From an uncultured Opitutales bacterium (lineage in GTDB: Bacteria > Verrucomicrobiota > Verrucomicrobiia > Opitutales > Intestinicryptomonadaceae), in contig URJY01000001.1 of the NCBI GenBank assembly GCA_900548275.1, positions 124,001-188,000 on the forward strand: DNA of 64,000 nucleotides. Reading direction: 5' to 3'. The notes beneath the pieces were generated by a model that saw nothing but the letters and a program-made list of their open reading frames with translations, was not told the origin of the DNA and made no database searches. Position 1 is the stretch's first letter; each line of letters begins with the position of its first letter. A program made the position numbers and the translations under genes. Positions 1 through 8,285 of this stretch are shown here, in pieces.

Positions 1-267
1 CTTCTTCTGCTGAGCCTTGTCGTAGGAGATTACGGGATTGCCTTCGCGGTCTTCGAGTTTTTCCAACAAAACTTCGATTTCCTGACCGACTTGGATGTCG
101 TTGATGTCGATAAATTCGCTTACCGGCACGACACCTTCGCTTTTGCCGCCGATGTCGACTACGACTTCGTTCTGGCGGATTTCGATGATTTTGCCCTTGA
201 TGATAGAGCCCTGTTTGAGTTCGGCAAAACTGCTGTTAGCCAGCAATTCTTCCATTTGGTTGTTCAT
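1..267 (-). CDS. rpsA: 30S ribosomal protein S1, N-terminal part (runs off the window)
   Basis: The reverse strand from the ATG at 267 encodes a protein starting MNNQMEELLANSSFAELKQG and continuing through one S1/OB-fold repeat with the typical pattern (GKIIEIRQNEVVVDIGGKSE, then EGVVPVSEF). This is the first S1 repeat of ribosomal protein S1, which binds mRNA on the 30S subunit and helps initiation. Only about 89 residues are inside the window; the rest lies upstream of base 1. In many bacteria rpsA follows cmk, but here cmk is fused to aroA about 30 kb away, so the usual linkage is broken. Confidence is high for an S1-domain protein and good for rpsA itself. Confidence 0.85.
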   Translation of the reverse strand, partial: MNNQMEELLANSSFAELKQGSIIKGKIIEIRQNEVVVDIGGKSEGVVPVSEFIDINDIQVGQEIEVLLEKLEDREGNPVISYDKAQQKK

Positions 268-548
268 TGTTTTCCTTGGATCGTTCCACGGGGGAACGGG
301 TTGATTGTTGTTGCTTTAGTCGGCGCGTCCGACCGTCGGATGCGTCAATCTAAAAATAAGTGTCCGATAATTGCCCAGATACCGAGTCTTCGCAAGCATA
401 TTTTTCAAAAAAATCCGCATGTCGAAGTTCGTTTTTTACGGTAAAACATTCGAAAATGTCAAAATAATCAAAGAAATGCAATATTGCGTAGTTCGGGGCG
501 TTTCCTTTCGGCTTGACGGTAGTCCGGAAAACGGAAATTCTCGGGTTG
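268..548. other. Divergent intergenic region rpsA / GH42-like gene
   Basis: This 281-base stretch separates two divergently transcribed genes and must hold both promoters. I see no clear -35/-10 pair, no terminator and no convincing small ORF. A run of A residues around 403-412 is the only low-complexity feature. Confidence 0.4.
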
Positions 549-3212
549 ATGAAACGTTTTGCAAGGACACTTCTGATATGCCTGCTCGGCGCGTTTTTTG
601 CGGCGGAATTTTCCGCGCTCTTCGGGGCTTCGTACAAAGTCGAGGTTGTCGGGGGCGTTCCGTTTATTACGGTCAACGGCGTTCCCGTTCGCTCGCGGCA
701 TTTTCTGGGGTGGGGCGGTCGCGGTATGCGTCCGCAAATAGACTCCGTCTGGCGCGACTTCACCCTCGACTTTTCCCCGCCCGCCGATTCGAACTCCGCC
801 GCAATCAAGATTCTCGTAGGCAACAACGTTTCCGACTTGTACATTTCCAAAATCGACGTCGAGAATCTTTCCGACGCTTCCGTCCGCTCGGTTTACGACT
901 TTTCGGCAGCTCCCTACGACAAATCGAAGCTCTCTTGGCTCTTTCCCGCGCAGGTCGAGCCGAAGCCGATAATTTCGGCGGAAAACGTGGTTGTCGACGG
1001 CAAAAGGGTTTTGCGAATCAACAAAATCCAGAAAGACCAGTCGCGCGACAGGCTCGTTTTCCACATCCGCTCGTTTCCCGTCAAAAAAGGCGAAAAGTAC
1101 AGGATTAAAATCAGGGCGAAGACCGACGTGCAGAGCAGGCTTTTGCTCGTTGCCTACACTCTCGACCCGTATCGGACGCTCGCCGACAATGCGTATTCGG
1201 TTTTCGGCGACCAAGTGAAAATCGCGCGCAATGCGGGGGTGGATTTCGTCCATTTCGGCGTGTCCGCGCTCGGCGGCGCAAACGACGCGCAGGCAAAGCG
1301 CGAAATCGACGCGTATTTTTCGGAGGTCTTGGCTGCCAATCCCGCCGCCCGCATAATCGTGCGAATCGGCACGGAATACGAGAGTCACCGCAGGGAGAAT
1401 CCCGACGAGGTTTTGACTGCTTCCGACGGCAGGCCCATAACGCGTCCCTACGACGGCGCGAGCTATTCGTCGCCTTCGTCCGAAAAATTCAGGGCGATGG
1501 GCGTTCGCGGTATCGAAAAAACGATAGAGTATTTGGAGTCGAAGTACGGCGCGAATATGGCGGGCTACCATCCTACGGGCGGGCAGTCGGGCGAGTTCTT
1601 CTACGGCGCTTCGGGGGAGATTCCGCTTGCGGGCTACGACGGGGCTACCGTTGCGGCGTGGCGCAAGTGGCTTCGCAAAAAATATCTCACGCCCGAAAAT
1701 TTACAGACGGCTTGGCGCGCCGAAAAATGCGTGCCGTTCGAGGAGGTCGGCGTGCCGACTCCCGCCGAACGCCGCGAAAAAACGGGCTCGCTGCTCGACC
1801 CCGCCGCAAGCGCGAATGTAATAGATTTCAACGCGTTTTTGCAGGACGAAATGTCGGACCACGTTCTGGCGTTTGCAAACGCCGTTCGCCGCACTGCGCG
1901 TAGGCTCGGAGTCGACAGGCTTTCGCTCGTGTTTTTTGGCTATGCCTACGAGCTTACTGGATTCTTCAACGGTCCCGCCGTTTCGGGGCACTACGCGCTC
2001 AAAAAGATTCTCGATTCGTCCGATGTCGACATCGTCTCGGGCCCGATTTCGTATTCCCTGCGCGGACTCGGCGGGCAGAAGCTTACGATGAGTGCGGCGG
2101 AAAGCGTTTCGAACGCGGGCAAAATGTGGTTCGACGAAGACGACAACAGAACGTATCTAATCTGGACGAGCGGTTCGCCGCTTCTGATTGCCGACAAAGC
2201 CCAGAAGACCGCCGCCGACACGCGAAAGGTTATGCGCCGCAATCTTTCGCAGCAGACGCTCCGCAACCACGGCGCGTGGTGGATGGATCTGTTCTCGTGC
2301 GGTTGGTACAACGACCCCGAAATTTGGGAGGAGATGAAGCTCTTCCGCGCTCCCGAGCTTGAATTTATCGAACATCCGCGCCCGTATTCGCCCGACGTTG
2401 CGCTGATACACTCCGACAGAAGCGCGATGTATATCGGCGGCAACGGAATTTCGGAATACACCGCGATGAAGCTGTTGCACGGCGGCAGAATTTACTTGGG
2501 CAGGCTCGGCGTTCCCCACGGGCAGTATCTGTTGGACGACGTTCTTGACGGCAGGGTTTCGGCGAAGCTCAAAGTCTATCTGCTCGCCCCCGCCCTGACA
2601 TCGGTCGAGCGCGAAAAACTCGCCGCCGAGGCGAAGCGTTCCGCGTCGATATGGTGCTGGACTTCGGGGCTTGTAGACCTCGACAAAAACGCGTTTTCCA
2701 CCGCCGCCGTCAAAGAGCTTACGGGCTTCGAAACGGCAATCGAAAGCGGCATCGACGCAAAGCTTGTGTCCACCGAGGCGGGCAGGGTGATCGGACTTCC
2801 GCAGACGTTCGGGCTTCCCCGAAAAATCGTTCCGCTTTTAAGCGCAAAGGCGGGCGCGGCTGATTTGGTCTTGGCGAAATATTCGAACGGCGCAAACGCG
2901 ATTGTCCTGCGCAATTCGGGCGGACATCCGCAGCTGTTTGTCGGTATACCGTTTGTTCCGCCCGAGCTTTACAGGTTTATGGCGAAAATTTCGGGCGCGC
3001 ACGTCTACACCGACGGCAACGCCGCGGTTTTCGCAAACGGCGGCTACGTTTCGATTACCGCAAACGAGACCGCAAAATTCGACGTGGATTTCGGCTTCGA
3101 GGCGAACGTTTTCGACGCGCTCACGGGCGAAAAAATCGGCTCTGGGCGCGTTCTGAAATTCGATATGAAACGCGGCGACACTCTGTTTTTGCGAACCGAG
3201 CGCGTCAAATAG
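549..3212 (+). CDS. Secreted GH42-like glycoside hydrolase (TIM barrel plus C-terminal domains)
   Basis: The start at 549 gives a clean signal peptide (MKRFARTLLICLLGAFFAAE); the in-frame ATG at 513 would add 12 residues ahead of it and is less likely. The mature protein of about 860 residues has an N-terminal beta domain, then a TIM-barrel-like region with FHPTGG-type strands resembling GH42/A4 beta-galactosidase barrels. Candidate catalytic acids are Glu349 in GQSGEFFYG and Glu530 in MWFDEDDNRT, about 180 residues apart as in clan GH-A. The region after ~residue 600 resembles a beta-galactosidase trimerisation domain, followed by a small beta domain. It probably acts on oligosaccharides in the periplasm or outside the cell. 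The substrate cannot be told from sequence and assignment to GH42 proper is uncertain. Confidence 0.6.
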   Translation: MKRFARTLLICLLGAFFAAEFSALFGASYKVEVVGGVPFITVNGVPVRSRHFLGWGGRGMRPQIDSVWRDFTLDFSPPADSNSAAIKILVGNNVSDLYISKIDVENLSDASVRSVYDFSAAPYDKSKLSWLFPAQVEPKPIISAENVVVDGKRVLRINKIQKDQSRDRLVFHIRSFPVKKGEKYRIKIRAKTDVQSRLLLVAYTLDPYRTLADNAYSVFGDQVKIARNAGVDFVHFGVSALGGANDAQAKREIDAYFSEVLAANPAARIIVRIGTEYESHRRENPDEVLTASDGRPITRPYDGASYSSPSSEKFRAMGVRGIEKTIEYLESKYGANMAGYHPTGGQSGEFFYGASGEIPLAGYDGATVAAWRKWLRKKYLTPENLQTAWRAEKCVPFEEVGVPTPAERREKTGSLLDPAASANVIDFNAFLQDEMSDHVLAFANAVRRTARRLGVDRLSLVFFGYAYELTGFFNGPAVSGHYALKKILDSSDVDIVSGPISYSLRGLGGQKLTMSAAESVSNAGKMWFDEDDNRTYLIWTSGSPLLIADKAQKTAADTRKVMRRNLSQQTLRNHGAWWMDLFSCGWYNDPEIWEEMKLFRAPELEFIEHPRPYSPDVALIHSDRSAMYIGGNGISEYTAMKLLHGGRIYLGRLGVPHGQYLLDDVLDGRVSAKLKVYLLAPALTSVEREKLAAEAKRSASIWCWTSGLVDLDKNAFSTAAVKELTGFETAIESGIDAKLVSTEAGRVIGLPQTFGLPRKIVPLLSAKAGAADLVLAKYSNGANAIVLRNSGGHPQLFVGIPFVPPELYRFMAKISGAHVYTDGNAAVFANGGYVSITANETAKFDVDFGFEANVFDALTGEKIGSGRVLKFDMKRGDTLFLRTERVK

Positions 3213-3267
3213 CGGAACGGACGACCCGACAAACGCGGGTATGTGCCCCTCCCGAGCGTGCGGGCAC

Positions 3268-3510
3268 TCAGAACAGCATTGAAAGCCCCGCCGCGAGGTA
3301 GGTTATCGCGCCGACGAACACCGCCGCCGTTGCCCAGAATTTTGCCTTGCCCGCCGAGAGCAGGGCTTTTGCGGGATTGTCGAGGGCGATGTACATTTTT
3401 GCGCGTTCGGCGAAAATCACGGCGACCAAGCCGAGCGGCGGCCAAAACAATACGGTTGCAAAAATCCCCACCAGAAGATAAGTTTTTACATCTTTTTTCA
3501 AATGCTCCAT
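3268..3510 (-). CDS. CD225/dispanin-like small membrane protein
   Basis: The protein of 80 residues has two hydrophobic segments (YLLVGIFATVLFWPPLGLVA near the N terminus and WATAAVFVGAITYLAAGL at the C terminus) separated by a short loop with ALDNPAKALLSAGKAK. This matches the CD225/dispanin pattern (PF04505), in which a re-entrant first helix precedes a transmembrane helix. The ATG at 3510 is preferred over an upstream start at 3534 because AAAGG lies about 7 bases before it. Bacterial members are of unknown function. It stands alone, convergent with the GH42-like gene. Confidence 0.6.
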   Translation of the reverse strand: MEHLKKDVKTYLLVGIFATVLFWPPLGLVAVIFAERAKMYIALDNPAKALLSAGKAKFWATAAVFVGAITYLAAGLSMLF

Positions 3511-3609
3511 AGTACAACCTTTGTTCGCGGACAATCATCCGAATCTTCCGCGTTTCTTCAAGCAAATTGTGTAGACCGGAAAAAAGTGCAAAAAAATTCA
3601 AAAAAAAGC

Positions 3610-3615
3610 TTGACA
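3610..3615 (+). promoter_or_regulatory. Probable -35 box of the trp operon promoter
   Basis: A consensus TTGACA lies 47 bases before the leader peptide. No good TATAAT is seen at 16-18 bases; the candidates around 3633-3640 (AGCATC/CATCGT) are weak. The -35 sits in the context AAAAAAAGCTTGACA, shared with the regions upstream of tRNA-Arg and rpsO. Confidence 0.45.
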
Positions 3616-3661
3616 GATTATCTACAGTGGCAAGCATCGTTGCCCATATTTCAAAAAACTA

Positions 3662-3697
3662 ATGAAAAATTGGTGGTTCAGTCGTAAGGTCGCATAG
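3662..3697 (+). CDS. trpL: trp operon leader peptide MKNWWFSRKVA
   Basis: An 11-codon ORF (ATG at 3662, TAG at 3695) encodes MKNWWFSRKVA with two adjacent Trp codons at 3671-3676. It sits 68 bases upstream of trpE and directly before a terminator hairpin. This is the hallmark of a ribosome-mediated trp attenuator. The last codons (bases 3686-3693) are complementary to the 5' arm of the terminator, so a ribosome reaching the stop codon would mask the antiterminator and allow termination. A ribosome stalled for lack of Trp-tRNA would leave it free. The call rests on position, Trp codons and the pairing pattern. Confidence 0.85.
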   Translation: MKNWWFSRKVA

Positions 3698-3752
3698 AGT
3701 TTAAAAACGGTTTAAACTTTTGGCGGCCTTTTGTCTGGGCCGCTTTTTTTTT
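3686..3752 (+). promoter_or_regulatory. trp attenuator: antiterminator and Rho-independent terminator
   Basis: The terminator arms are GCGGCC (3723-3728) and GGCCGC (3738-3743), followed by nine T residues to 3752. The alternative pairing is AAGGTCGC (3686-3693) with GCGGCCTT (3723-3730), 8 bp with one G-U, which destroys the terminator. Between them a third small hairpin, GTTTAAA (3699-3705) with TTTAAAC (3711-3717), brings the antiterminator strands together. The antiterminator 5' strand overlaps the final codons of the leader peptide, which couples the choice to translation. Confidence 0.8.
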
Positions 3753-3764
3753 GCGCTCAACAAA

Positions 3765-5273
3765 ATGACACCTACACTTGAACAATTCAAAAAGTACGCT
3801 TCGGAATCGAACGTAATACCCGTATACTCGGAATTGCTCGCCGACTTGGAAACGCCCGTTTCGGTCTTCACCAAGCTCGACGGACTCGAAAACTGCTTTC
3901 TATTCGAAAGTGCGGAAAACGTCGACAACTGGGGGCGTTATTCTTTCATAGGCTTCTCGCCGCGCGCGACGTTTTCGCTTGTCGGCAAAAAGTCGAAGCT
4001 TGTCTTTGCCGACGGCAAGACGGTGGAATCGACGTCCGAAAAGGGGCTCGACCCGCTCGCGCCTCTGCGCGACTACCTTGCGTCGCGCAAGCCCGCAAAG
4101 CTCGCCACGCTTCCGCGCTTCTTCGGCGGGGCTGTCGGCTATTTCGGCTACGAGTGCGTCAACCTCTTCGAACGCCTCCCCGAACCCAAGGGCGAACGCA
4201 AGTTCGACGACGCCTTCTTCGGCATCTACGACGACATCATCATTTTCGACAACCTGCGCCACACCGCAAAAATAGTGGCGTGCGCCAACATCGACCAGTT
4301 CGATTCGCCCGAAGCCGCCTACAAAGACGCCTGCGCGCGGGTCGAAAAGATGTCGGAAATCTACAAATCGCCCCGCCGCCGCCAACTGACGGCGCAGAAC
4401 ATCGGCGAAATCCGCCTGAAGTCGAATATGTCGCACGACGACTTCTGCGAGATGGTCGAAAAGGCGAAAGAGTATATCAGACAGGGCGAAATCATCCAAG
4501 TTGTCCCCTCGCAACGCTTTTCGACGAACGCGCCCATCGACCCGATTGCCGCGTACCGCGCGCTGCGCCTGATAAACCCGTCGCCGTATATGTTCTGTCT
4601 GAAAATGGGCGAAAAATATCTCGTGGGCTCTTCGCCCGAAACGCTCCTGCGCTTTTGCGACGGCAGGGCGCACGTCCGCCCGATTGCGGGAACGCGTCGC
4701 AGGGGCTCGGACGAAAACGAGGACATCAAACTTGCCGACGAACTTCTCTCGAACGAAAAGGAGCGCGCCGAGCACCTTATGCTTGTCGATTTGGGGCGCA
4801 ACGACCTTTCGCGATTCTGCGAGGCGGGCAGCGTGCAGGTCGGCGACTTTATGACTGTCGAACGCTACTCGCACGTTATGCACCTTGTCTCCGACGTTTC
4901 GGGCGAGGTCGTGAAGGGCGTCGACGCGTTCGACGCGCTTGCGGCGGCGTTCCCCGCGGGCACGCTTTCGGGCGCGCCGAAAATCCGCGCAATGCAGATT
5001 ATCAACGAGCTCGAACCCGAGCGCAGGGGCTGCTACGGCGGGGCTGTCGGCTACATCGGCTACGACGGCAATATGGACTTGGCAATCACAATCAGAACGC
5101 TGCAGATTTGCGACGGCATAACTTCGGTGCAGGCGGGCGCGGGCATTGTCTACGACTCGAACGCCGAATCGGAATACGAGGAAACCCGAATGAAGGCGCG
5201 CGCCGTTGCAAGGGCAATCGAGGCGGCGCACAATCTCGAATCAATCGACGTAGCCGAACTTGGAAGGAAATAG
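3765..5273 (+). CDS. trpE: Anthranilate synthase component I
   Basis: This is the chorismate-binding subunit, which converts chorismate to anthranilate using ammonia supplied by TrpG. The protein is 502 residues, normal for the family. The Trp feedback-site region reads FLFESAENVDNWGRYSFIG (LLESA in most homologues). The C-terminal chorismate-binding domain contains SSPETLLRF, PIAGTRRRG and FPAGTLSGAPKIRAM. The ATG at 3765 is chosen because an upstream in-frame ATG at 3720 falls inside the attenuator terminator. There is no Shine-Dalgarno sequence. It is the first structural gene of trpEGDCFBA; trpG begins 3 bases after its stop. Confidence 0.95.
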   Translation: MTPTLEQFKKYASESNVIPVYSELLADLETPVSVFTKLDGLENCFLFESAENVDNWGRYSFIGFSPRATFSLVGKKSKLVFADGKTVESTSEKGLDPLAPLRDYLASRKPAKLATLPRFFGGAVGYFGYECVNLFERLPEPKGERKFDDAFFGIYDDIIIFDNLRHTAKIVACANIDQFDSPEAAYKDACARVEKMSEIYKSPRRRQLTAQNIGEIRLKSNMSHDDFCEMVEKAKEYIRQGEIIQVVPSQRFSTNAPIDPIAAYRALRLINPSPYMFCLKMGEKYLVGSSPETLLRFCDGRAHVRPIAGTRRRGSDENEDIKLADELLSNEKERAEHLMLVDLGRNDLSRFCEAGSVQVGDFMTVERYSHVMHLVSDVSGEVVKGVDAFDALAAAFPAGTLSGAPKIRAMQIINELEPERRGCYGGAVGYIGYDGNMDLAITIRTLQICDGITSVQAGAGIVYDSNAESEYEETRMKARAVARAIEAAHNLESIDVAELGRK

Positions 5274-5276
5274 AAA

Positions 5277-5852
5277 ATGATACTGCTTATCGACAATTAC
5301 GACTCTTTCACATACAACCTTTCGCACTATCTGCAGACTCTCGGCGCGGACGTGAAGGTTGTCAGAAACGACGCGATGACCGCCGACGAACTCTTCGGCT
5401 TGGGCGCGACCGCGGCGATAATCTCCCCCGGACCGAGCTCGCCGAAAAACGCGGGCGTGTGCGTGGAGTTCATCCAAAAGTTCGCGGGAAAAATCCCGAT
5501 GTTCGGCGTGTGCTTGGGAATGCAGTCAATCGGCTACGCGTTCGGCGGCAACATCGTAAGGGCGATGCGCACTATGCACGGCAAAATCAGCAAAATCGAC
5601 CACGACGGCAAAGGCTGCTTCAAGGGCATAGCTTCGCCGATGTCGGTTGTGCGCTACCACTCGCTTGCGGTCGAACGCGCTACGCTTCCCGACTGCCTCG
5701 AGGTCAGCGCGACCGCCGAGGACGGCGAAATTATGGGCATCCGCCACAGGCAATATTTAATAGAGGGCGTGCAGTTCCACCCCGAGTCGATTCTCACCTA
5801 CGGCGGCAAGCGGTTGCTCGCCAACTTTCTCGAAGAGGCGAACGCAAAATGA
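5277..5852 (+). CDS. trpG: Anthranilate synthase component II (glutamine amidotransferase)
   Basis: This class I glutamine amidotransferase of 191 residues supplies ammonia to TrpE. The oxyanion strand is IISPGPSSP, the nucleophile is Cys79 in GVCLGMQSIG, and the His168/Glu170 pair lies in VQFHPES. It is a stand-alone TrpG, not fused to TrpD as in enterobacteria. It overlaps trpD by four bases (ATGA), which suggests translational coupling. Some homologues also serve PabB; no pabB is seen in this window. Confidence 0.93.
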   Translation: MILLIDNYDSFTYNLSHYLQTLGADVKVVRNDAMTADELFGLGATAAIISPGPSSPKNAGVCVEFIQKFAGKIPMFGVCLGMQSIGYAFGGNIVRAMRTMHGKISKIDHDGKGCFKGIASPMSVVRYHSLAVERATLPDCLEVSATAEDGEIMGIRHRQYLIEGVQFHPESILTYGGKRLLANFLEEANAK

Positions 5853-6871
5853 GCGCGACATCCGAAGCACTGAAGAAGATTGCCGACTTCCGCGCGAACC
5901 TTTCGTTCGACGAAAGCAGGGCGGTCTTCGACGAAATTATGGACGGCAGGGTCGACGCGACGATTCTTGCGGCGTTTCTTGCAGCCCTCAAGATGAAGGG
6001 CGAGACGGTCGACGAAGTTGTCGGCGCGGCTTCGGCGATGCGCAAAAAGGCGGCGTTCGTCAACGCGGGCGCGCGTGCGCCGATAGACACCTGCGGCACG
6101 GGCGGCGACGGAATGAATACGTTCAACATTTCGACCACTTCGGCGTTCATCGTTTCGGGCGCGGGCGTTCCCGTGGCGAAGCACGGCAACAGGGCGGCGA
6201 CGAGCAAATGCGGCTCGGGCGACGTTCTCGCCGCGCTCGGCTTCAACCTCGACGTCCATCCCGAAGTGATGGAGCACTGTCTGCAGGAGCACGGAATTGC
6301 GTTTCTGTTCGCGCCCAAAATGCACCCCGCGATGCGTTTTGCCGCGCCCGTGCGCAGGGCGTTGGGCTTTAGGACTATCTTCAATCTGCTCGGGCCCCTC
6401 GTAAATCCCGCGGGCGCGACGGGGCAGGTAGTGGGCGTGTTTTCCGCGTCGATGACCGAATTTGTGGCGGAGTGCCTGAAGCGTCTCGGCGGACACAGGG
6501 CGTTCGTCGTGCACGGCGGCGACGGTCTGGACGAAATTTCCGCGTGCGCGCCGACGAAAGTCAGCGAGCTGAAAAACGGCTTCGTGAAAACCTACGAATT
6601 CAATCCTCTAAAATACATTCCCGAACTTGCCGACATCTCGGAACTGCGCGGCGGCGACGCGCCCGAAAACGCGCGGATAACGCGCTGCATTCTCGACGGC
6701 AAAATAGGCGGCGGCGCGCGCAATGCGTGTCTGCTGAACGCGGCGGCGGGAATACTGGCGGGCGGCGGAAGTGCGGACTTCGCGTCGGCGTTCAAGCTCG
6801 CGCAGGACTCGCTCGATTCGGGCGCGGCGCGCGGCAAACTCGAAACACTCGTCGAATTTTCACGGCAATGA
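5849..6871 (+). CDS. trpD: Anthranilate phosphoribosyltransferase
   Basis: TrpD transfers the phosphoribosyl group of PRPP to anthranilate. The protein has 340 residues, the usual length. The PRPP/Mg-binding signature CGTGGDGMNTFNIST is present, as are KHGNRAATSKCGSGD and the C-terminal GGDAPENA. The start overlaps the trpG stop (ATGA), and the stop overlaps the trpC start in the same way, so the three genes are translationally coupled. Confidence 0.95.
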   Translation: MSATSEALKKIADFRANLSFDESRAVFDEIMDGRVDATILAAFLAALKMKGETVDEVVGAASAMRKKAAFVNAGARAPIDTCGTGGDGMNTFNISTTSAFIVSGAGVPVAKHGNRAATSKCGSGDVLAALGFNLDVHPEVMEHCLQEHGIAFLFAPKMHPAMRFAAPVRRALGFRTIFNLLGPLVNPAGATGQVVGVFSASMTEFVAECLKRLGGHRAFVVHGGDGLDEISACAPTKVSELKNGFVKTYEFNPLKYIPELADISELRGGDAPENARITRCILDGKIGGGARNACLLNAAAGILAGGGSADFASAFKLAQDSLDSGAARGKLETLVEFSRQ

Positions 6872-7656
6872 GCGACATCTTGGAGACAATCTGCGAGCGC
6901 AGCCGCGCCGAACTCGAGGCGCAAAAGGCTGCCGTACCGTTCGGCGAAATGCTCGAACGCGCAAAAGCCGCGCCGCAACGCGCTTCGTTCAAGTCGGCTC
7001 TTCGGCGCAAAAACGGCAACCCCGCGATAATCGCCGAAATGAAGAAGGCGTCGCCCTCGGCGGGGGTTATCCGCGCCGATTTCAGACCGTCCGAATTGTG
7101 CGTTGCGCTCGAAAGTGCGGGCGCGTCGGCGTTGTCGGTTCTGACCGAGCGCAACTATTTTCTCGGGGCGGCGGAATATCTCGAAGACGCCTCGACGCGC
7201 GTTAAAATTCCGCTTCTCCGCAAGGATTTCATCTACGACCGATACCAGATTGCGCAGGCGCGTGCGATTGGCGCGTCGGCGGTTTTGCTGATTGCAAAAA
7301 TGCTTTCGGCGGAAAGATTCGGCGAACTTTTTGCGTTCGCGAAAAGTCTGGGGCTCGACGTTCTCGCCGAGGCGCACGACGAGCGCGAGCTTGAAATGGT
7401 CCTCGAAAACGGCGCGGACATCGCGGGCGTAAACTGCCGCAATCTGCGCACGTTCGGACTGGATTTTTCCACGACGGAGCGGCTTCTGAAACTCGTTCCC
7501 GACGGCGTTGTGAAAGTCGCCGAAAGCGGGGTAAATTCACGCGACACCCTTTTGCGCGCCGCCGATGCGGGCGCGGATGCCGCGCTTGTGGGCACGCTTT
7601 TGATGGCGGCGGATTCGCCCGCCGACGAGTTGGAAAAACTCTTGGGGGCAAAATGA
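6868..7656 (+). CDS. trpC: Indole-3-glycerol phosphate synthase
   Basis: TrpC closes the pyrrole ring of indole-3-glycerol phosphate from CdRP. It is a 262-residue TIM-barrel protein carrying the family signature IIAEMKKASPSAG, the catalytic strand PLLRKDFIYD, AGVNCRNLRTF and the phosphate-binding VAESGV. It overlaps trpD by ATGA. Its stop overlaps trpF by four bases as well. It is not fused to TrpF as in E. coli. Confidence 0.95.
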   Translation: MSDILETICERSRAELEAQKAAVPFGEMLERAKAAPQRASFKSALRRKNGNPAIIAEMKKASPSAGVIRADFRPSELCVALESAGASALSVLTERNYFLGAAEYLEDASTRVKIPLLRKDFIYDRYQIAQARAIGASAVLLIAKMLSAERFGELFAFAKSLGLDVLAEAHDERELEMVLENGADIAGVNCRNLRTFGLDFSTTERLLKLVPDGVVKVAESGVNSRDTLLRAADAGADAALVGTLLMAADSPADELEKLLGAK

Positions 7657-8285
7657 AAATCAAAATCTGCGGAGTTTCAAACCTCGAAGACGCAACCGAA
7701 ATTTCGGCGGCGGGAGCGGACTACATCGGGCTGATTTTCGCCGAAAAGAGTCCGCGCCTTGTCGCTCCCGAGTCGGCGCGCGCGATAGCTTCGGCGGGGC
7801 TTTCGGCAAAACTCGTCGGCGTGTTCGTCGATTCGCCCGCGGATTTTGTCCGGCGCGCGGTTGACGAATACGGCTTGTCAGCCGTACAGCTCCACGGTTC
7901 GGAGGACGCGCGGTATGTCGGAACTCTGCGCGGCTTGGGCGCGGAGATTTGGAAGGCGGTCTGGCTTTCGTCCGAATCGGACGCGGACGAGGCTGCTCAA
8001 TTTCCCTGCGATAAACTCGTGGTTGATTCTTCGCGCGGAAAGCTGCGGGGCGGCACTGGCGTTCGGGCGGACTGGCGGCTTGCGGCACTTCTCGCGGCGC
8101 GGCGCGAATGTTTTCTCGCGGGCGGAATATCGTTCGGGAACGCACGCGAAGCCGTCGAAACGGTCAAGCCCTACGGACTCGATATGAACAGCGCGGTCGA
8201 AATCAACCCGAGAAAAAAGAACACAGCGTTAATTTCAAAATATTTAAAACAATTAAAACAAAATGAAAATACCCGAATACAATAA
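7653..8285 (+). CDS. trpF: Phosphoribosylanthranilate isomerase
   Basis: TrpF performs the Amadori rearrangement of PRA to CdRP. The 210-residue protein begins MKIKICGVSN with the catalytic Cys in KICG; the general acid Asp is in GVFVDS, and the C-terminal strand LDMNSAVE stands in for the usual LDVSSGVE. The substrate phosphate loop SSRGKLRGGTG is present. The last 23 bases overlap the start of trpB in another frame, an unusually long overlap within this operon. Confidence 0.92.
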   Translation: MKIKICGVSNLEDATEISAAGADYIGLIFAEKSPRLVAPESARAIASAGLSAKLVGVFVDSPADFVRRAVDEYGLSAVQLHGSEDARYVGTLRGLGAEIWKAVWLSSESDADEAAQFPCDKLVVDSSRGKLRGGTGVRADWRLAALLAARRECFLAGGISFGNAREAVETVKPYGLDMNSAVEINPRKKNTALISKYLKQLKQNENTRIQ

